DNA of 64,000 bases, from contig NZ_RAWE01000002.1 in assembly GCF_003611695.1 (NCBI RefSeq), forward strand, positions 100,451 to 164,450, read 5' to 3'. Both the position numbers and the translations under genes were made by a program. Under the pieces are notes generated by a model. It worked only from the letters and a program-made list of their open reading frames with translations, was not told where the DNA came from and searched no databases. The DNA comes from Corallococcus carmarthensis (lineage in GTDB: Bacteria > Myxococcota > Myxococcia > Myxococcales > Myxococcaceae). This document shows positions 51,116-59,407 of this stretch, piece after piece (position 1 is the first letter of the stretch; every line of letters starts with the position of its first letter).

Positions 51116-53464
51116 ATGCGCAGGCTGTCATCCCCGTGGAGCGAGCTGGCCTCACACTATCCCGTGGTCGTCGTGGGGTCGGGCTATGGCGGGGGCATCT
51201 CCGCGAGTCGCCTGGCCCGCGCGGGACAGCAGGTGTGCGTGCTGGAGCGTGGCCGGGAGATGCACCCCGGTGAGATGCCGCGCACGCCCGCGCAGGCCGT
51301 GGCCGAGTTCCAGCTCCACTGCGCCCCGGGCCAGGGAGACCTGGACGTGGGCAGCCCCACGGGCCTCATCGAGGTCCACCGCAACGGTGACGTGTCCGTC
51401 ATCGACGGCTGCGGCCTGGGCGGCACGTCGCTCATCAACGCGGGCGTGACGATGCGGCCCGACCCCCGCGTGTTCGAGGACCCCCGCTGGCCGGAGGCCC
51501 TGCGCGCCGACGTGCACGGCCTCTTGGAAGACGGCTTCGCGCACGCGGAGCTGATGCTGCGGCCCCTGCCGTACCCGGAGGACCATCCGCCCCTGCAGAA
51601 GCTCAAGACGTTCGGCATCTCCGCGGAGAAGCTGGGCGGACGGCTGACGCGGCCTCCGGTGGCGGTGACGTTCGAGGCGGGCGTCAACGCCGCGGGCGTG
51701 CGGCAGCCGGGGTGCTCGCTGTGCGGCGACTGCGCCACGGGCTGCAACACCGGCGCGAAGAACACCGTGCTGATGAACTACCTGCCGGACGCGCACGCGC
51801 ACGGAGCCCGCATCTTCACCGAGGTGTCGGTGCGCGCGGTGGTGCCGGACGGCGCGAAGTGGCGCGTCTACTACCGCCCCCTCAACACCGGCCGCGAGCG
51901 CTTCGACGCGCCCGATGCCTGGCTCACCGCGGACCGGGTCATCCTGGCGGCCGGCACCATGGGCACGGCGGAGATCCTGCTGCGTTCGCGCGAGCGTGGT
52001 CTGCCCGTGTCCTCGAAGCTGGGCCACCGCTTCAGCAGCAACGGCGACGTGCTGGCCTTCGGCTACAACCTGGACATGCCCGTCCACGGCGTGGGCCACG
52101 GCGAGCAGGACCACGAGACGCGGGACCCGGTGGGGCCCTGCATCGCGGGCGTCATCGACCAGCGCGACACCGCGCGGCTGGACGAGGGGATGATCATCGA
52201 GGAGGGCGTCATCCCCGGCGCGCTCGCGTCGCTGATGCCCGCGGCGCTCGCGGGGGCCGCGGCGCTGGTGGGCGAGGACACCGACGAGGGCATCCTGGAC
52301 TGGGTCCAGGAGCGGCTGCGCCAGGCGGACAGCCTGGTGCGTGGCCCGGACCACGGCGCGGTGGAGCACACGCAGACGCTGATGGTGATGTCGCACGACG
52401 AGGGCAAGGGCGAGCTGCGGCTGGAGCACGACCGCGTGCGCCTGCACTGGCCGGACGCCGGCCGCGACCCGCAGCTCACCCGCATCGAGGAGCGCCTGCG
52501 CCGGGCCACCGCCGCGCTGGGCGGCACCTTCGTGCGCTACCCGCTCTGGTCCGAGGCCTTCGGCAAGGAGCTCTTGTGCACGCACCCGCTGGGCGGCTGT
52601 GTCATGGCCGACCGGGCGGAGGACGGCGTGGTGGACCACGAAGGGCGCGTCTTCTCCGGCGCCTCCGGCCGCGCGGTGCACGAGGGGCTGTACGTGTCCG
52701 ACGGTTCCGTGGTGCCGCGCTCGCTGGGCATCAACCCGCTGCTCACCATCTCCGCCGTCGCCGAGCGCGCCTGCGCCCTGATGGCCCGGCGCCACGGGTG
52801 GACCATCGACTACTCGCCGCTGCCGGAGGCGGAGGCCCGTCCGGCTCCCGGGCCCGTGGGCGTCCGCTTCACGGAGACGATGCACGGCTTCGTGTCCGGT
52901 GACGTGAAGGCCCCGCATCTGGAGGCCGGAGACCCGGAGCGCGACGACGCCACGCCCCTGCGCTTCGTGCTCACCGTGACGTCGGAGAACCTGGACGCGA
53001 CGCTGCGCGACGAGCGCCACCCCCTGAAGTTGATGGGCACGGTGACGGCGCCGGTGCTGTCGTCCCGCCCGCTGGTGGTGACGCGTGGCGAGCTGCGCCT
53101 GATGACCCGCGAGCACGCTCGGCCGGGCGGCCAGCGGATGGAGTACCTGCTCCACCTGCTCAGCGAGTCCGGCGAGGCGTACTACCTGGAGGGCTACAAG
53201 GACCTCTACGACGACCCGGGTCCGGACCTGTGGAGGGACACCACGACGCTGCTCGTGTCCCTGCACCGGGGGGCAGGGCCCGAGGCCCCGTGCATCGGCC
53301 GGGGCTTCCTGCGGCTGACGGCGGAGGAGTTCGCCCGCCAGCTCACCACCCTGCGCGTGCTCAACGCCCGGGATGGCGTGCACCGCGCGGAGGCCCTGGC
53401 CCGCTTCGGCGGCTTCTTCTTCGGCGCGCTCTGGGACACCTACGTGCGGCGCGTGGCCGCCTAG
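51116..53464 (+). CDS. GMC-family / cholesterol-oxidase-like FAD oxidoreductase
   Basis: The 782-residue protein begins with the FAD Rossmann motif VVVVGSGYGGGISASRLARAG and continues with GCGLGGTSLINAGVTMRP (second GMC signature), and a cysteine cluster GCSLCGDCATGCNTGAKNT that resembles the iron-sulfur-like motif of this group. CTHPLGGCVMADRAEDGVVDHEGRVF and the SLGINPLLTISAVAERAC segment complete the catalytic domain. A C-terminal extension of about 200 residues (from GVRFTETMHGFVSG) matches the cholesterol-oxidase-type lipid-binding domain. The ATG has AGGAG upstream. No electron partner is adjacent. Cytoplasmic. Confidence 0.85.
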   Translation: MRRLSSPWSELASHYPVVVVGSGYGGGISASRLARAGQQVCVLERGREMHPGEMPRTPAQAVAEFQLHCAPGQGDLDVGSPTGLIEVHRNGDVSVIDGCGLGGTSLINAGVTMRPDPRVFEDPRWPEALRADVHGLLEDGFAHAELMLRPLPYPEDHPPLQKLKTFGISAEKLGGRLTRPPVAVTFEAGVNAAGVRQPGCSLCGDCATGCNTGAKNTVLMNYLPDAHAHGARIFTEVSVRAVVPDGAKWRVYYRPLNTGRERFDAPDAWLTADRVILAAGTMGTAEILLRSRERGLPVSSKLGHRFSSNGDVLAFGYNLDMPVHGVGHGEQDHETRDPVGPCIAGVIDQRDTARLDEGMIIEEGVIPGALASLMPAALAGAAALVGEDTDEGILDWVQERLRQADSLVRGPDHGAVEHTQTLMVMSHDEGKGELRLEHDRVRLHWPDAGRDPQLTRIEERLRRATAALGGTFVRYPLWSEAFGKELLCTHPLGGCVMADRAEDGVVDHEGRVFSGASGRAVHEGLYVSDGSVVPRSLGINPLLTISAVAERACALMARRHGWTIDYSPLPEAEARPAPGPVGVRFTETMHGFVSGDVKAPHLEAGDPERDDATPLRFVLTVTSENLDATLRDERHPLKLMGTVTAPVLSSRPLVVTRGELRLMTREHARPGGQRMEYLLHLLSESGEAYYLEGYKDLYDDPGPDLWRDTTTLLVSLHRGAGPEAPCIGRGFLRLTAEEFARQLTTLRVLNARDGVHRAEALARFGGFFFGALWDTYVRRVAA

Positions 53465-53566
53465 CGGCCGGGCAGTCGGCGGACAGTGCAGCAGGCAGCG
53501 ATGACGTGCCCTCCGGGACGGGCATGGGCACCCTGTTACCCACCGGGACCGACAGGGAGGACCCCC

Positions 53567-54082
53567 ATGGCTGAAGAGCGTGATCCGCAGCGCCGCTCGG
53601 GTGCACCCCAGGACGAGGAGCATGCGGAGGAGCGGCGCGAGCTGTCCATCGAGGAGCGGCGTGCGCGGCGCAGTGCGATGCGGGCCAGTCAGACGTATGC
53701 CCGCTTCATCGACCACCTCTGTGAACGGGGAGGGATGTCCCCGAGCGTCGCCCAGCAGGCGGCTGTCTCCGTGCTCTGCGGCCTGGAGCAACGCATCCAG
53801 GTGGAGGAGGCGCACGACCTGGAGGCGCAGCTGCCGCGCAAGCTCACGGAGCTGCTGCACCGCTGCGAACGCCACGACGCCGAACCCCGTCCGGACAAGT
53901 TCGGCCGCGACGAGCTGCTGAAGCAGGTGGGCGACGACCTGGCCCTGCATCCGGACGCGGTGGAGCCCGTGGTGCGCGCGGTGATGGACGCCGTCCGCCA
54001 TCAGATCAGCGAAGGCGAGGCGGAGGACGTGAGCGCCAACCTGCCAGCGGACATCCGCCACCTTTGGCTGCCGACGATGTGA
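53567..54082 (+). CDS. DUF2267 domain protein
   Basis: The 171-residue protein has a charged N-terminal tail and a DUF2267 domain: ARFIDHLCERGGMSPSVAQQAAVSVLCGLEQRIQVEEAHDLEAQLPRKLTELL, then a second copy-like stretch ending VSANLPADIRHLW. The function is unknown. The start at 53567 has GGGAGG upstream. It follows the oxidoreductase by 102 bp on the same strand. Confidence 0.8.
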   Translation: MAEERDPQRRSGAPQDEEHAEERRELSIEERRARRSAMRASQTYARFIDHLCERGGMSPSVAQQAAVSVLCGLEQRIQVEEAHDLEAQLPRKLTELLHRCERHDAEPRPDKFGRDELLKQVGDDLALHPDAVEPVVRAVMDAVRHQISEGEAEDVSANLPADIRHLWLPTM

Positions 54083-54128
54083 AAGAGGGCTGTTAAGGTC
54101 TCCGGCACACGCTTGCCGGAGACCGCGC

Positions 54129-54386
54129 ATGGCCCTCGATGATGATTTCAGCGCCGCCCAGAGCCGGGTGAAGACGCTGTCCAAGGCCCCCTCGAACGAC
54201 ACGCTGCTGGAGCTGTACTCGCTCTACAAGCAGGGCACCGAAGGGGACGTGCAGGGCAAGCGCCCCGGCATGCTCGATATCAAGGGCCGCGCGAAGTACG
54301 ACGCGTGGGCCGGCCGCAAGGGGCTGGCGAAGGACGCGGCGAAGCAGCAGTACGTGGCGCTCGTGGACCGGCTCCTGCGCGGGTAG
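54129..54386 (+). CDS. Acyl-CoA-binding protein
   Basis: The 85-residue protein matches the ACBP fold: DDDFSAAQSRVKTLSKAPSNDTLLELYSLYKQGTEGDVQGKRPGMLDIKGRAKYDAWAGRKGLAKDAAKQQYVALVDRLL has the conserved Y-K-Q-x-T-x-G-D, K-x-K-x-D-A-W and Y positions. Such proteins bind long-chain acyl-CoA and are mainly eukaryotic, though scattered in proteobacteria and myxobacteria. It lies 12 bp upstream of a metallophosphoesterase gene, so co-expression is likely. Confidence 0.9.
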   Translation: MALDDDFSAAQSRVKTLSKAPSNDTLLELYSLYKQGTEGDVQGKRPGMLDIKGRAKYDAWAGRKGLAKDAAKQQYVALVDRLLRG

Positions 54387-54398
54387 AACACGGCCCTC

Positions 54399-55568
54399 AT
54401 GCCTCAATGGCTCCGGATGGCGCTGTTCCTCGTGCCGGTCACCACGCTGCTCGCGGTGGCGCACGTCTATCTGTACCGCCGCCTGGTGCGCGATGTGACG
54501 GCGAGCAAGGGGCTGCGCCGCACGGGGATGGGGCTCTTCGCCGGGGGGCTCGTCGGCTCCCTGGGCGCCCGGATGGTGGGGGCGATGTTCTCCTCCGAAG
54601 TGGCGTGGTGGACGGGCATCGCGCTGCTGGTGTGGATGGGGCTGGTGCTCTACCTGCTCATGTTCACCCTGGGGCTGGACGTGGTGCGGGGCGTGCTCGC
54701 CCGCGTGCGCAAGGTCCCGGAGCCGCCGTCGCCCGAGCGCCGGGCCTTCCTCGCGCGAGGGCTCGCGGCGGGCGCCACCGTGGCGGGCGCGACGGTGAGC
54801 AGCTTCGGCGCGTGGCGTGCGTTCCATCCGCCGGACGTGCGCGACATCCCGGTGCGGCTGCCCGGGCTGCCCAAGGCGCTGGAGGGCTTCACGCTGGTGC
54901 AGCTCACGGACATCCACATCGGTGGCGTGTTGCAGCGCCGCTTCGTGGACGAGCTGGTGGCGCGCGCCAACGCGCTCAAGCCGGACCTCATCGCGGTGAC
55001 GGGCGACCTGGTGGACGGCACGGTGCCGGAGCTGGGGCGCTTCGTGGGCGGCTTCGGCGCGCTCAAGGCCCGGCACGGCGCGTACTTCGTCACCGGCAAC
55101 CACGACTACTACTCCGGCGTGGAGGCGTGGACGGAGTTCGTGCGGGGGCTGGGCATCACCGTGCTGCGCAACCGCGCCGTGTCCATTGGAGACGCGGGCG
55201 CGTCCTTCGACCTCATCGGCGTGGACGACTGGAGCGCGAGCCGGTTCGGTGAGGCGGGCTATGACCTGGACGCGGCGCTCAAGGGGCGCAGGCCGGACCG
55301 CGCGTCGGTGCTGCTGGCGCACCAGCCCTCCAACTTCGAGGTGGTGGCCCAGCGTGGCGTGGGGCTCCAGATTTCAGGCCATACGCACGGCGGACAGATG
55401 TTCCCGGGCAACGTGCTGGGCCGGCTCATCTGGGGCGACCAGAACGCGGGCCTGAGCCAGTTGGCTCAATCGCAGCTCTACGTCAGCCGCGGGTGTGGCT
55501 TCGTGGGCCCGCCCATGCGCGTCGCCGCGCCGCCGGAGATTGCCCGCATCATCCTGTTGCCGGGCTGA
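54399..55568 (+). CDS. Membrane metallophosphoesterase
   Basis: The 389-residue protein has several N-terminal membrane helices (about residues 5-105) and a calcineurin-like domain with TDIHIG, VTGDLVDG, VTGNHDYY and SGHTHGGQM, the full set of metal-ligand motifs. Related YkoQ/YaeI-type proteins act at the membrane, for example as UDP-diacylglucosamine hydrolase-like enzymes. It starts 12 bp after the acyl-CoA-binding gene and ends 6 bp before the convergent JAMM gene. Confidence 0.9.
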   Translation: MPQWLRMALFLVPVTTLLAVAHVYLYRRLVRDVTASKGLRRTGMGLFAGGLVGSLGARMVGAMFSSEVAWWTGIALLVWMGLVLYLLMFTLGLDVVRGVLARVRKVPEPPSPERRAFLARGLAAGATVAGATVSSFGAWRAFHPPDVRDIPVRLPGLPKALEGFTLVQLTDIHIGGVLQRRFVDELVARANALKPDLIAVTGDLVDGTVPELGRFVGGFGALKARHGAYFVTGNHDYYSGVEAWTEFVRGLGITVLRNRAVSIGDAGASFDLIGVDDWSASRFGEAGYDLDAALKGRRPDRASVLLAHQPSNFEVVAQRGVGLQISGHTHGGQMFPGNVLGRLIWGDQNAGLSQLAQSQLYVSRGCGFVGPPMRVAAPPEIARIILLPG

Positions 55569-55574
55569 AGCGGG

Positions 55575-56003
55575 TCACGGCTTGCGGTGGGCGCTGTCCA
55601 GGAGCAGGCCGTCCTCCTGGAGGATGGTCGGGCCGGGCCGGGGCCGGCCGTACAAGAGGCCCGAAGCGATGCGCAGCGGCGCGGCCCACGAGGGCTCGTC
55701 GCGCACCAGCACGTCCTCGCCGCCGATGCGGACCACCATGCCGTCGGGGGCCACCACGGAGAAGCGCAGCGGCCGGCCCAGCGCCGCCTGGAGCGCGGCC
55801 ATGGTGGTCTCGTCCTCCTGGGAGAAGCCCAACGGGCCCTCCGGGTGGCTGTGGGTGATCTCCATCAGCGTGTCCCGCAGGCTCCAGATGGCCTCCCACC
55901 GCGCCCGCGAGTCCGGAAGCGCCAGGGGGTCGTCGAAGGAATCGCCCCACAGCACCTGGTCCTCCGGCCCGATGAGCAGGCACACCTCGCGCGTCGTCGA
56001 CAT
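55575..56003 (-). CDS. JAMM/MPN+ metallopeptidase-like protein
   Basis: The 142-residue protein contains ITHSHPEGPLGFSQEDETTM, a full JAMM zinc motif H51-x-H53-x7-S61-x2-D64. The catalytic Glu is expected near the N-terminus (candidate E6 or E14). The fold is that of Prok-JAB peptidases that remove ubiquitin-like tags or process sulfur-carrier proteins. The ATG at 56003 has GGAGGAAGGA upstream. It is the last of three same-strand genes with a protein of unknown function and a Ro-like VWA protein. The ThiF-like pair 8 kb away is a plausible partner. Confidence 0.82.
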   Translation of the reverse strand: MSTTREVCLLIGPEDQVLWGDSFDDPLALPDSRARWEAIWSLRDTLMEITHSHPEGPLGFSQEDETTMAALQAALGRPLRFSVVAPDGMVVRIGGEDVLVRDEPSWAAPLRIASGLLYGRPRPGPTILQEDGLLLDSAHRKP

Positions 56004-56067
56004 GCAGTCCTTCCTCCCGAATGGCCCGTACCGACGTGCGGGGCGGGCCCGGTCGGACACGCGGGTT

Positions 56068-57216
56068 TCAGACGTGCCGGGTGATGACCAGCACGTCCGT
56101 GTCGATGGCTTCCTTGAGCACGGACGGCAGGCTCTCCAGCGTGACCTGGGTGTCCGCGCCCGCCAGGCACACGCCCGCGTCGCGCACGCGCAGCGTCGCG
56201 GCTTCCACCACCGTGACGAAGCGCTCGCCCATGAACGTGTAGACGACCTCCAGGAGGCCGTCGCCCAGCCGGCGCTGGGCCATCAGCCGCGCGCCCGCCT
56301 TGTCCAGTGCGCGCTCCACCCAAGCGCTGGCGTCCGGCTCCGCACGCCCGCGCTCCTGACGCGTGGCGCTCCGTCCATGCCGCGCGCCCGGCGTTGGGGA
56401 GGAGGCGTGCGCGTCCCGCCAGGTCTCCCACGCACCGGGGCCCTGGGGGGCCCCCACGGCGTGGAGGGCCTCCCATCGCTCGCGCTCACGCCCTGACAAC
56501 GGCCGTGCGACCTCGCGTCCCTCCGCGTCCCGCCAGACCTCCGAGGTGCCGCGCTCCTGGAGCATCCGCGCGCGGTCCTCCGCTTCGCGCCGGGACTCCT
56601 GCTCCGCCTGCATCCGGAGGAAACGCACCCGCTCCTCCGCGAGCCCGCGCAGGCAGCGCTCCGCCTCCGTGCGCCCCTCGCGCGCTACGTCGAGCACCCG
56701 CGCGCGGGCCTCCACGGGCGCGAACGGAATGCCCGTGCTTCGTGACACGGTCTCCAACACCGCGAAGCCGAACGCCGCGCGCAGCGACGCACTGACGCCT
56801 CGCGCGTCCCCCAGCGCACCGTTCTCCTCCAGCGCCCGGCGCGCCGTCTCCTCCGCCTCGCCCTCGAACTCCACGCCCTCGAAGAGCAGCGTGCCGTCAT
56901 GCCAGCGGCGCGCCGTCACCGGCGACAGGCGCGGCGGCTCCTCCTCCGGCATCAACGCCAGGGCTTCCGCCACCGCGCCCTCGCGCACCAGCCGCGTCCC
57001 CCAGATGTGGCCCCGCACGCGCGGCAGTGCCTCCATCCCTTCAGGAGACGCCAGCTCTCGCGCGGTGGCCTCGCGGCCCTTCACCTCGAAACGCCACCAG
57101 CCCGGGGCAACGGGCTGGGTGACGCGCAGGCGGCGTGAAGGCGCGTCCACGGTCCCGCCGCCGAAATACGGCAGCACCGCCGACTCCACCTTCCCGAGCA
57201 GCTTCCGGTAGTCCAC
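56068..57216 (-). CDS. Hypothetical protein with long charged coiled-coil-like region
   Basis: The 382-residue soluble protein begins MDYRKLLGKVESAVLPYFGGGTVD. A middle section rich in R, E and Q (AERCLRGLAEERVRFLRMQAEQESRREAEDRARML) is predicted as a coiled coil, followed by a Pro/Ser-rich linker and a C-terminal small domain (LLEVVYTFMGERFVTVVEAATLRV). No family is recognised. It lies 64 bp upstream of the JAMM gene and 16 bp downstream of the Ro-like VWA gene, so the three are probably one operon and this protein likely serves that complex. Confidence 0.7.
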   Translation of the reverse strand: MDYRKLLGKVESAVLPYFGGGTVDAPSRRLRVTQPVAPGWWRFEVKGREATARELASPEGMEALPRVRGHIWGTRLVREGAVAEALALMPEEEPPRLSPVTARRWHDGTLLFEGVEFEGEAEETARRALEENGALGDARGVSASLRAAFGFAVLETVSRSTGIPFAPVEARARVLDVAREGRTEAERCLRGLAEERVRFLRMQAEQESRREAEDRARMLQERGTSEVWRDAEGREVARPLSGRERERWEALHAVGAPQGPGAWETWRDAHASSPTPGARHGRSATRQERGRAEPDASAWVERALDKAGARLMAQRRLGDGLLEVVYTFMGERFVTVVEAATLRVRDAGVCLAGADTQVTLESLPSVLKEAIDTDVLVITRHV

Positions 57217-57232
57217 GCCCCTGCCTCCTTCT

Positions 57233-58996
57233 TCACGCCGCCTTCAACAGCGGCGTGCTCATCACCCGGTCCACCCAGCCGGACTGGCTGGCCCCCGCCT
57301 CGCGCGGAGCATCCATCAGCGCCTGGAGCACGCGCGGCACCTGGTACGGGTCCGCGAACTGCCCCACGCTCACCTCGCTGAAGGGCACGCCCAGCTGCTT
57401 CGCGCCCGAGCGCACCGTGCTGCCGCGCGCCCCCGCCACGCTCACCAGCAACGCCAGGGCCGCCACGCTGTAGCCACACGCGTGGAACGCCTTGGCGAAC
57501 TGGTCGCCCGCCTCGCCCGCCTCGTCACCCACCACCATCACCACCAGCTTCGCCTCCGCCGGGATGCGCACGCCGTCGCGGTGCAGCGCGTGGACACCGG
57601 CCGCGTGCACCGTGCCGCCGGACGCCTTCAGCCCGGACAGCATGTGCTGCACCGCCGTGCGGTTCGGCGCCTTGGGCTTGAGCACCGTGCCCATGGTGTC
57701 GAACGCCGCCACGTGCAGCTTGTCCATCGGGAAGCCCGCGAGGATGCGCGACAGCGCCTCCTTGGACTGCTCGATGGCGCCCTCCATGGACCCCGACTTG
57801 TCGATGAGGAACATCACGCGCACGTCCGTCTCCGCCGTCGCCTCCGCCACCGCCTTCTTCACCGCGTTGTCGCTCGCCTCCTCCAGCTTGCGGCGCACGT
57901 CCTCGCTCCGGACGTTCTTCGCGATGTTCAGCGAGCGCTGATCCGTCGAGTTCGCCACCGCCCGCTCCCAGCGCGCCTTCACGGAGGGCTCCTGCAACAG
58001 GCCCAGGTCCTCCAGCGTGGGCGTCATCAGCCGCAGGTCGCGGTCCGACAACGACGGCAGCAGCGTCGCCAGGATGGCGGGCGTGAGGCCCACGTCCTTC
58101 GGCAACCGGCCCACGACCTCCTTGTAGGAGAGCCGCTCCAGTTCAATCCACTCGCAGATCTCCGCCTCGGAGAGGCCGTCGAAGCGCTCGCGCTTCACCA
58201 ACACGAGGCCCTGGAGGCCCACCTGCCGGTGGCCCCCGTCCGCCTGCTTCTGCTTCCAGCCGAGCACCTCGAAGAAGCCCTGCGACTGGGGCTTGTAGCC
58301 GGCCTTGCGCGCCAGCTTCTTCAGCGTCTCCTTGTAGCCCGCCTTCACCAGGCCCTGGAGCATGGGCAGGTTCGCCTCACGCGCGGCCAGCCACTTCTGG
58401 GCCACGCGCTTCCAGCGGCCCAGCGGCGGCTTGCGCGACGCCGGATCTCCGAAGCCCGCGGCGCGGTTGAGGCGCGCGATCTCCGGCGTCTCCAGCAGCT
58501 CCGCCACGCGCAAGACGGCCTTGGGCGTGAGCATCCGCGTGGAGCGGCGCACGTAGTGCAGCACCATGGCCTCGCCAATGGCGCGGTAGTCGTCGTCGTG
58601 GAAGGCGACAGCGCCCTGGCCGTCGCGCACGGGCTGGCCCGCGTGCTCCTGCACCAGCATCAGCGCGCAGGTGGCCACCTTCAGGTCGCGCCAGTCCGTC
58701 TGCGTCAGCGCGTACGACGCGAAGTGCGCCATCAGCGTCGGGTTGAGGCGGTGGAGCTCCAGCAGCTGGCCGTACAGCTTCACCGCGGCGGGCACGAACA
58801 GGCCCGGCGCCACCTTGCGGCCGCGCGAAAGCGCCTTGGCGTCCGCGCCGGCGGCGGCCACCCAGGTGCCGTTCACGTCCAGGCCGGGGCGGTGGTGCCA
58901 CAGGTGGGCGGAGCCGCCGAGCACGACGTCGAGCAGCCGCTCGGCCGGTCCGCGCTGCGTCTCCGGAAGGATCGTCTGGGTGCGAGCGGTGGTCAT
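57233..58996 (-). CDS. Ro/TROVE-like VWA protein
   Basis: The 587-residue protein has a helical N-terminal part of about 390 residues resembling the HEAT-like TROVE ring of Ro60/Rsr (LERLSYKEVVGRLPKDVGLTPAILATLLPSLSDRDLRLMTPTLEDLGLL), then a VWA domain with VMFLIDKSGSMEGAIEQSKEAL (MIDAS DxSxS) and FDTMGTVL. Bacterial Ro proteins bind Y RNAs and help RNA quality control. The TROVE assignment is tentative because the N-terminal part diverges. It heads a three-gene operon with a coiled-coil protein and the JAMM protein. Confidence 0.6.
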   Translation of the reverse strand: MTTARTQTILPETQRGPAERLLDVVLGGSAHLWHHRPGLDVNGTWVAAAGADAKALSRGRKVAPGLFVPAAVKLYGQLLELHRLNPTLMAHFASYALTQTDWRDLKVATCALMLVQEHAGQPVRDGQGAVAFHDDDYRAIGEAMVLHYVRRSTRMLTPKAVLRVAELLETPEIARLNRAAGFGDPASRKPPLGRWKRVAQKWLAAREANLPMLQGLVKAGYKETLKKLARKAGYKPQSQGFFEVLGWKQKQADGGHRQVGLQGLVLVKRERFDGLSEAEICEWIELERLSYKEVVGRLPKDVGLTPAILATLLPSLSDRDLRLMTPTLEDLGLLQEPSVKARWERAVANSTDQRSLNIAKNVRSEDVRRKLEEASDNAVKKAVAEATAETDVRVMFLIDKSGSMEGAIEQSKEALSRILAGFPMDKLHVAAFDTMGTVLKPKAPNRTAVQHMLSGLKASGGTVHAAGVHALHRDGVRIPAEAKLVVMVVGDEAGEAGDQFAKAFHACGYSVAALALLVSVAGARGSTVRSGAKQLGVPFSEVSVGQFADPYQVPRVLQALMDAPREAGASQSGWVDRVMSTPLLKAA

Positions 58997-59407
58997 GGCG
59001 GTCGTCCCCCTTTCGGGACGGAGGCATGCCCGGAAGGGCCGCCTGGGGTTGGGAGGGAAAAAGTGAGCGCCCGAGTGAGGAAGCCGGTTGTCTGAAACCC
59101 AAGTTCAGTGCCGGACCGCCGGCGGTCCCCCCGCCTTGCGAGCGGAGGGGTGGAGTCGAACCACGGCGTGTAGGGCCTCTTCGGCCGGGCGCTCGAAAGC
59201 GATGCGCCCCTGGACGCCCCCCTGGCGGAAATCCTGACGGCGTATTTCCAGGCCTTTTTCCGGGGCCTTGCGGGCCTGCCCCAGGCCGCCTGGCGCCTTC
59301 ATGGAGGAGACCCGCCGCGTCATTCGCGGGCCCGCGAAAAAAACGTGTCAGGAAACGCGGGGAGCCGGAGTCGGGGGTTCGGGTAACCAGTCGGAGGCTG
59401 TCCGCGG
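58997..59407. other. Intergenic region with possible small ORF
   Basis: The 411 bp lie between divergent genes. A minus-strand frame (59105-59302, 65 residues, containing EIRRQDFRQGGVQGRIAFER) is the best coding candidate but has no ribosome site. A perfect palindrome TTCGCGGGCCCGCGAA lies at 59323-59338. TGTCAGGAAACG at 59346-59357 may belong to the promoter of the sigma-factor gene. Confidence 0.4.

Noticed and set aside
51152..54202. A 1016-residue minus-strand frame
   Set aside because: It runs antisense to the GMC oxidoreductase and DUF2267 genes, is His/Arg/Gln-rich and contains no domain.
59105..59323. A 72-residue minus-strand ORF as a real gene
   Set aside because: No ribosome-binding site, and a 16-bp palindrome immediately upstream of its start; kept only as a note in the intergenic entry.
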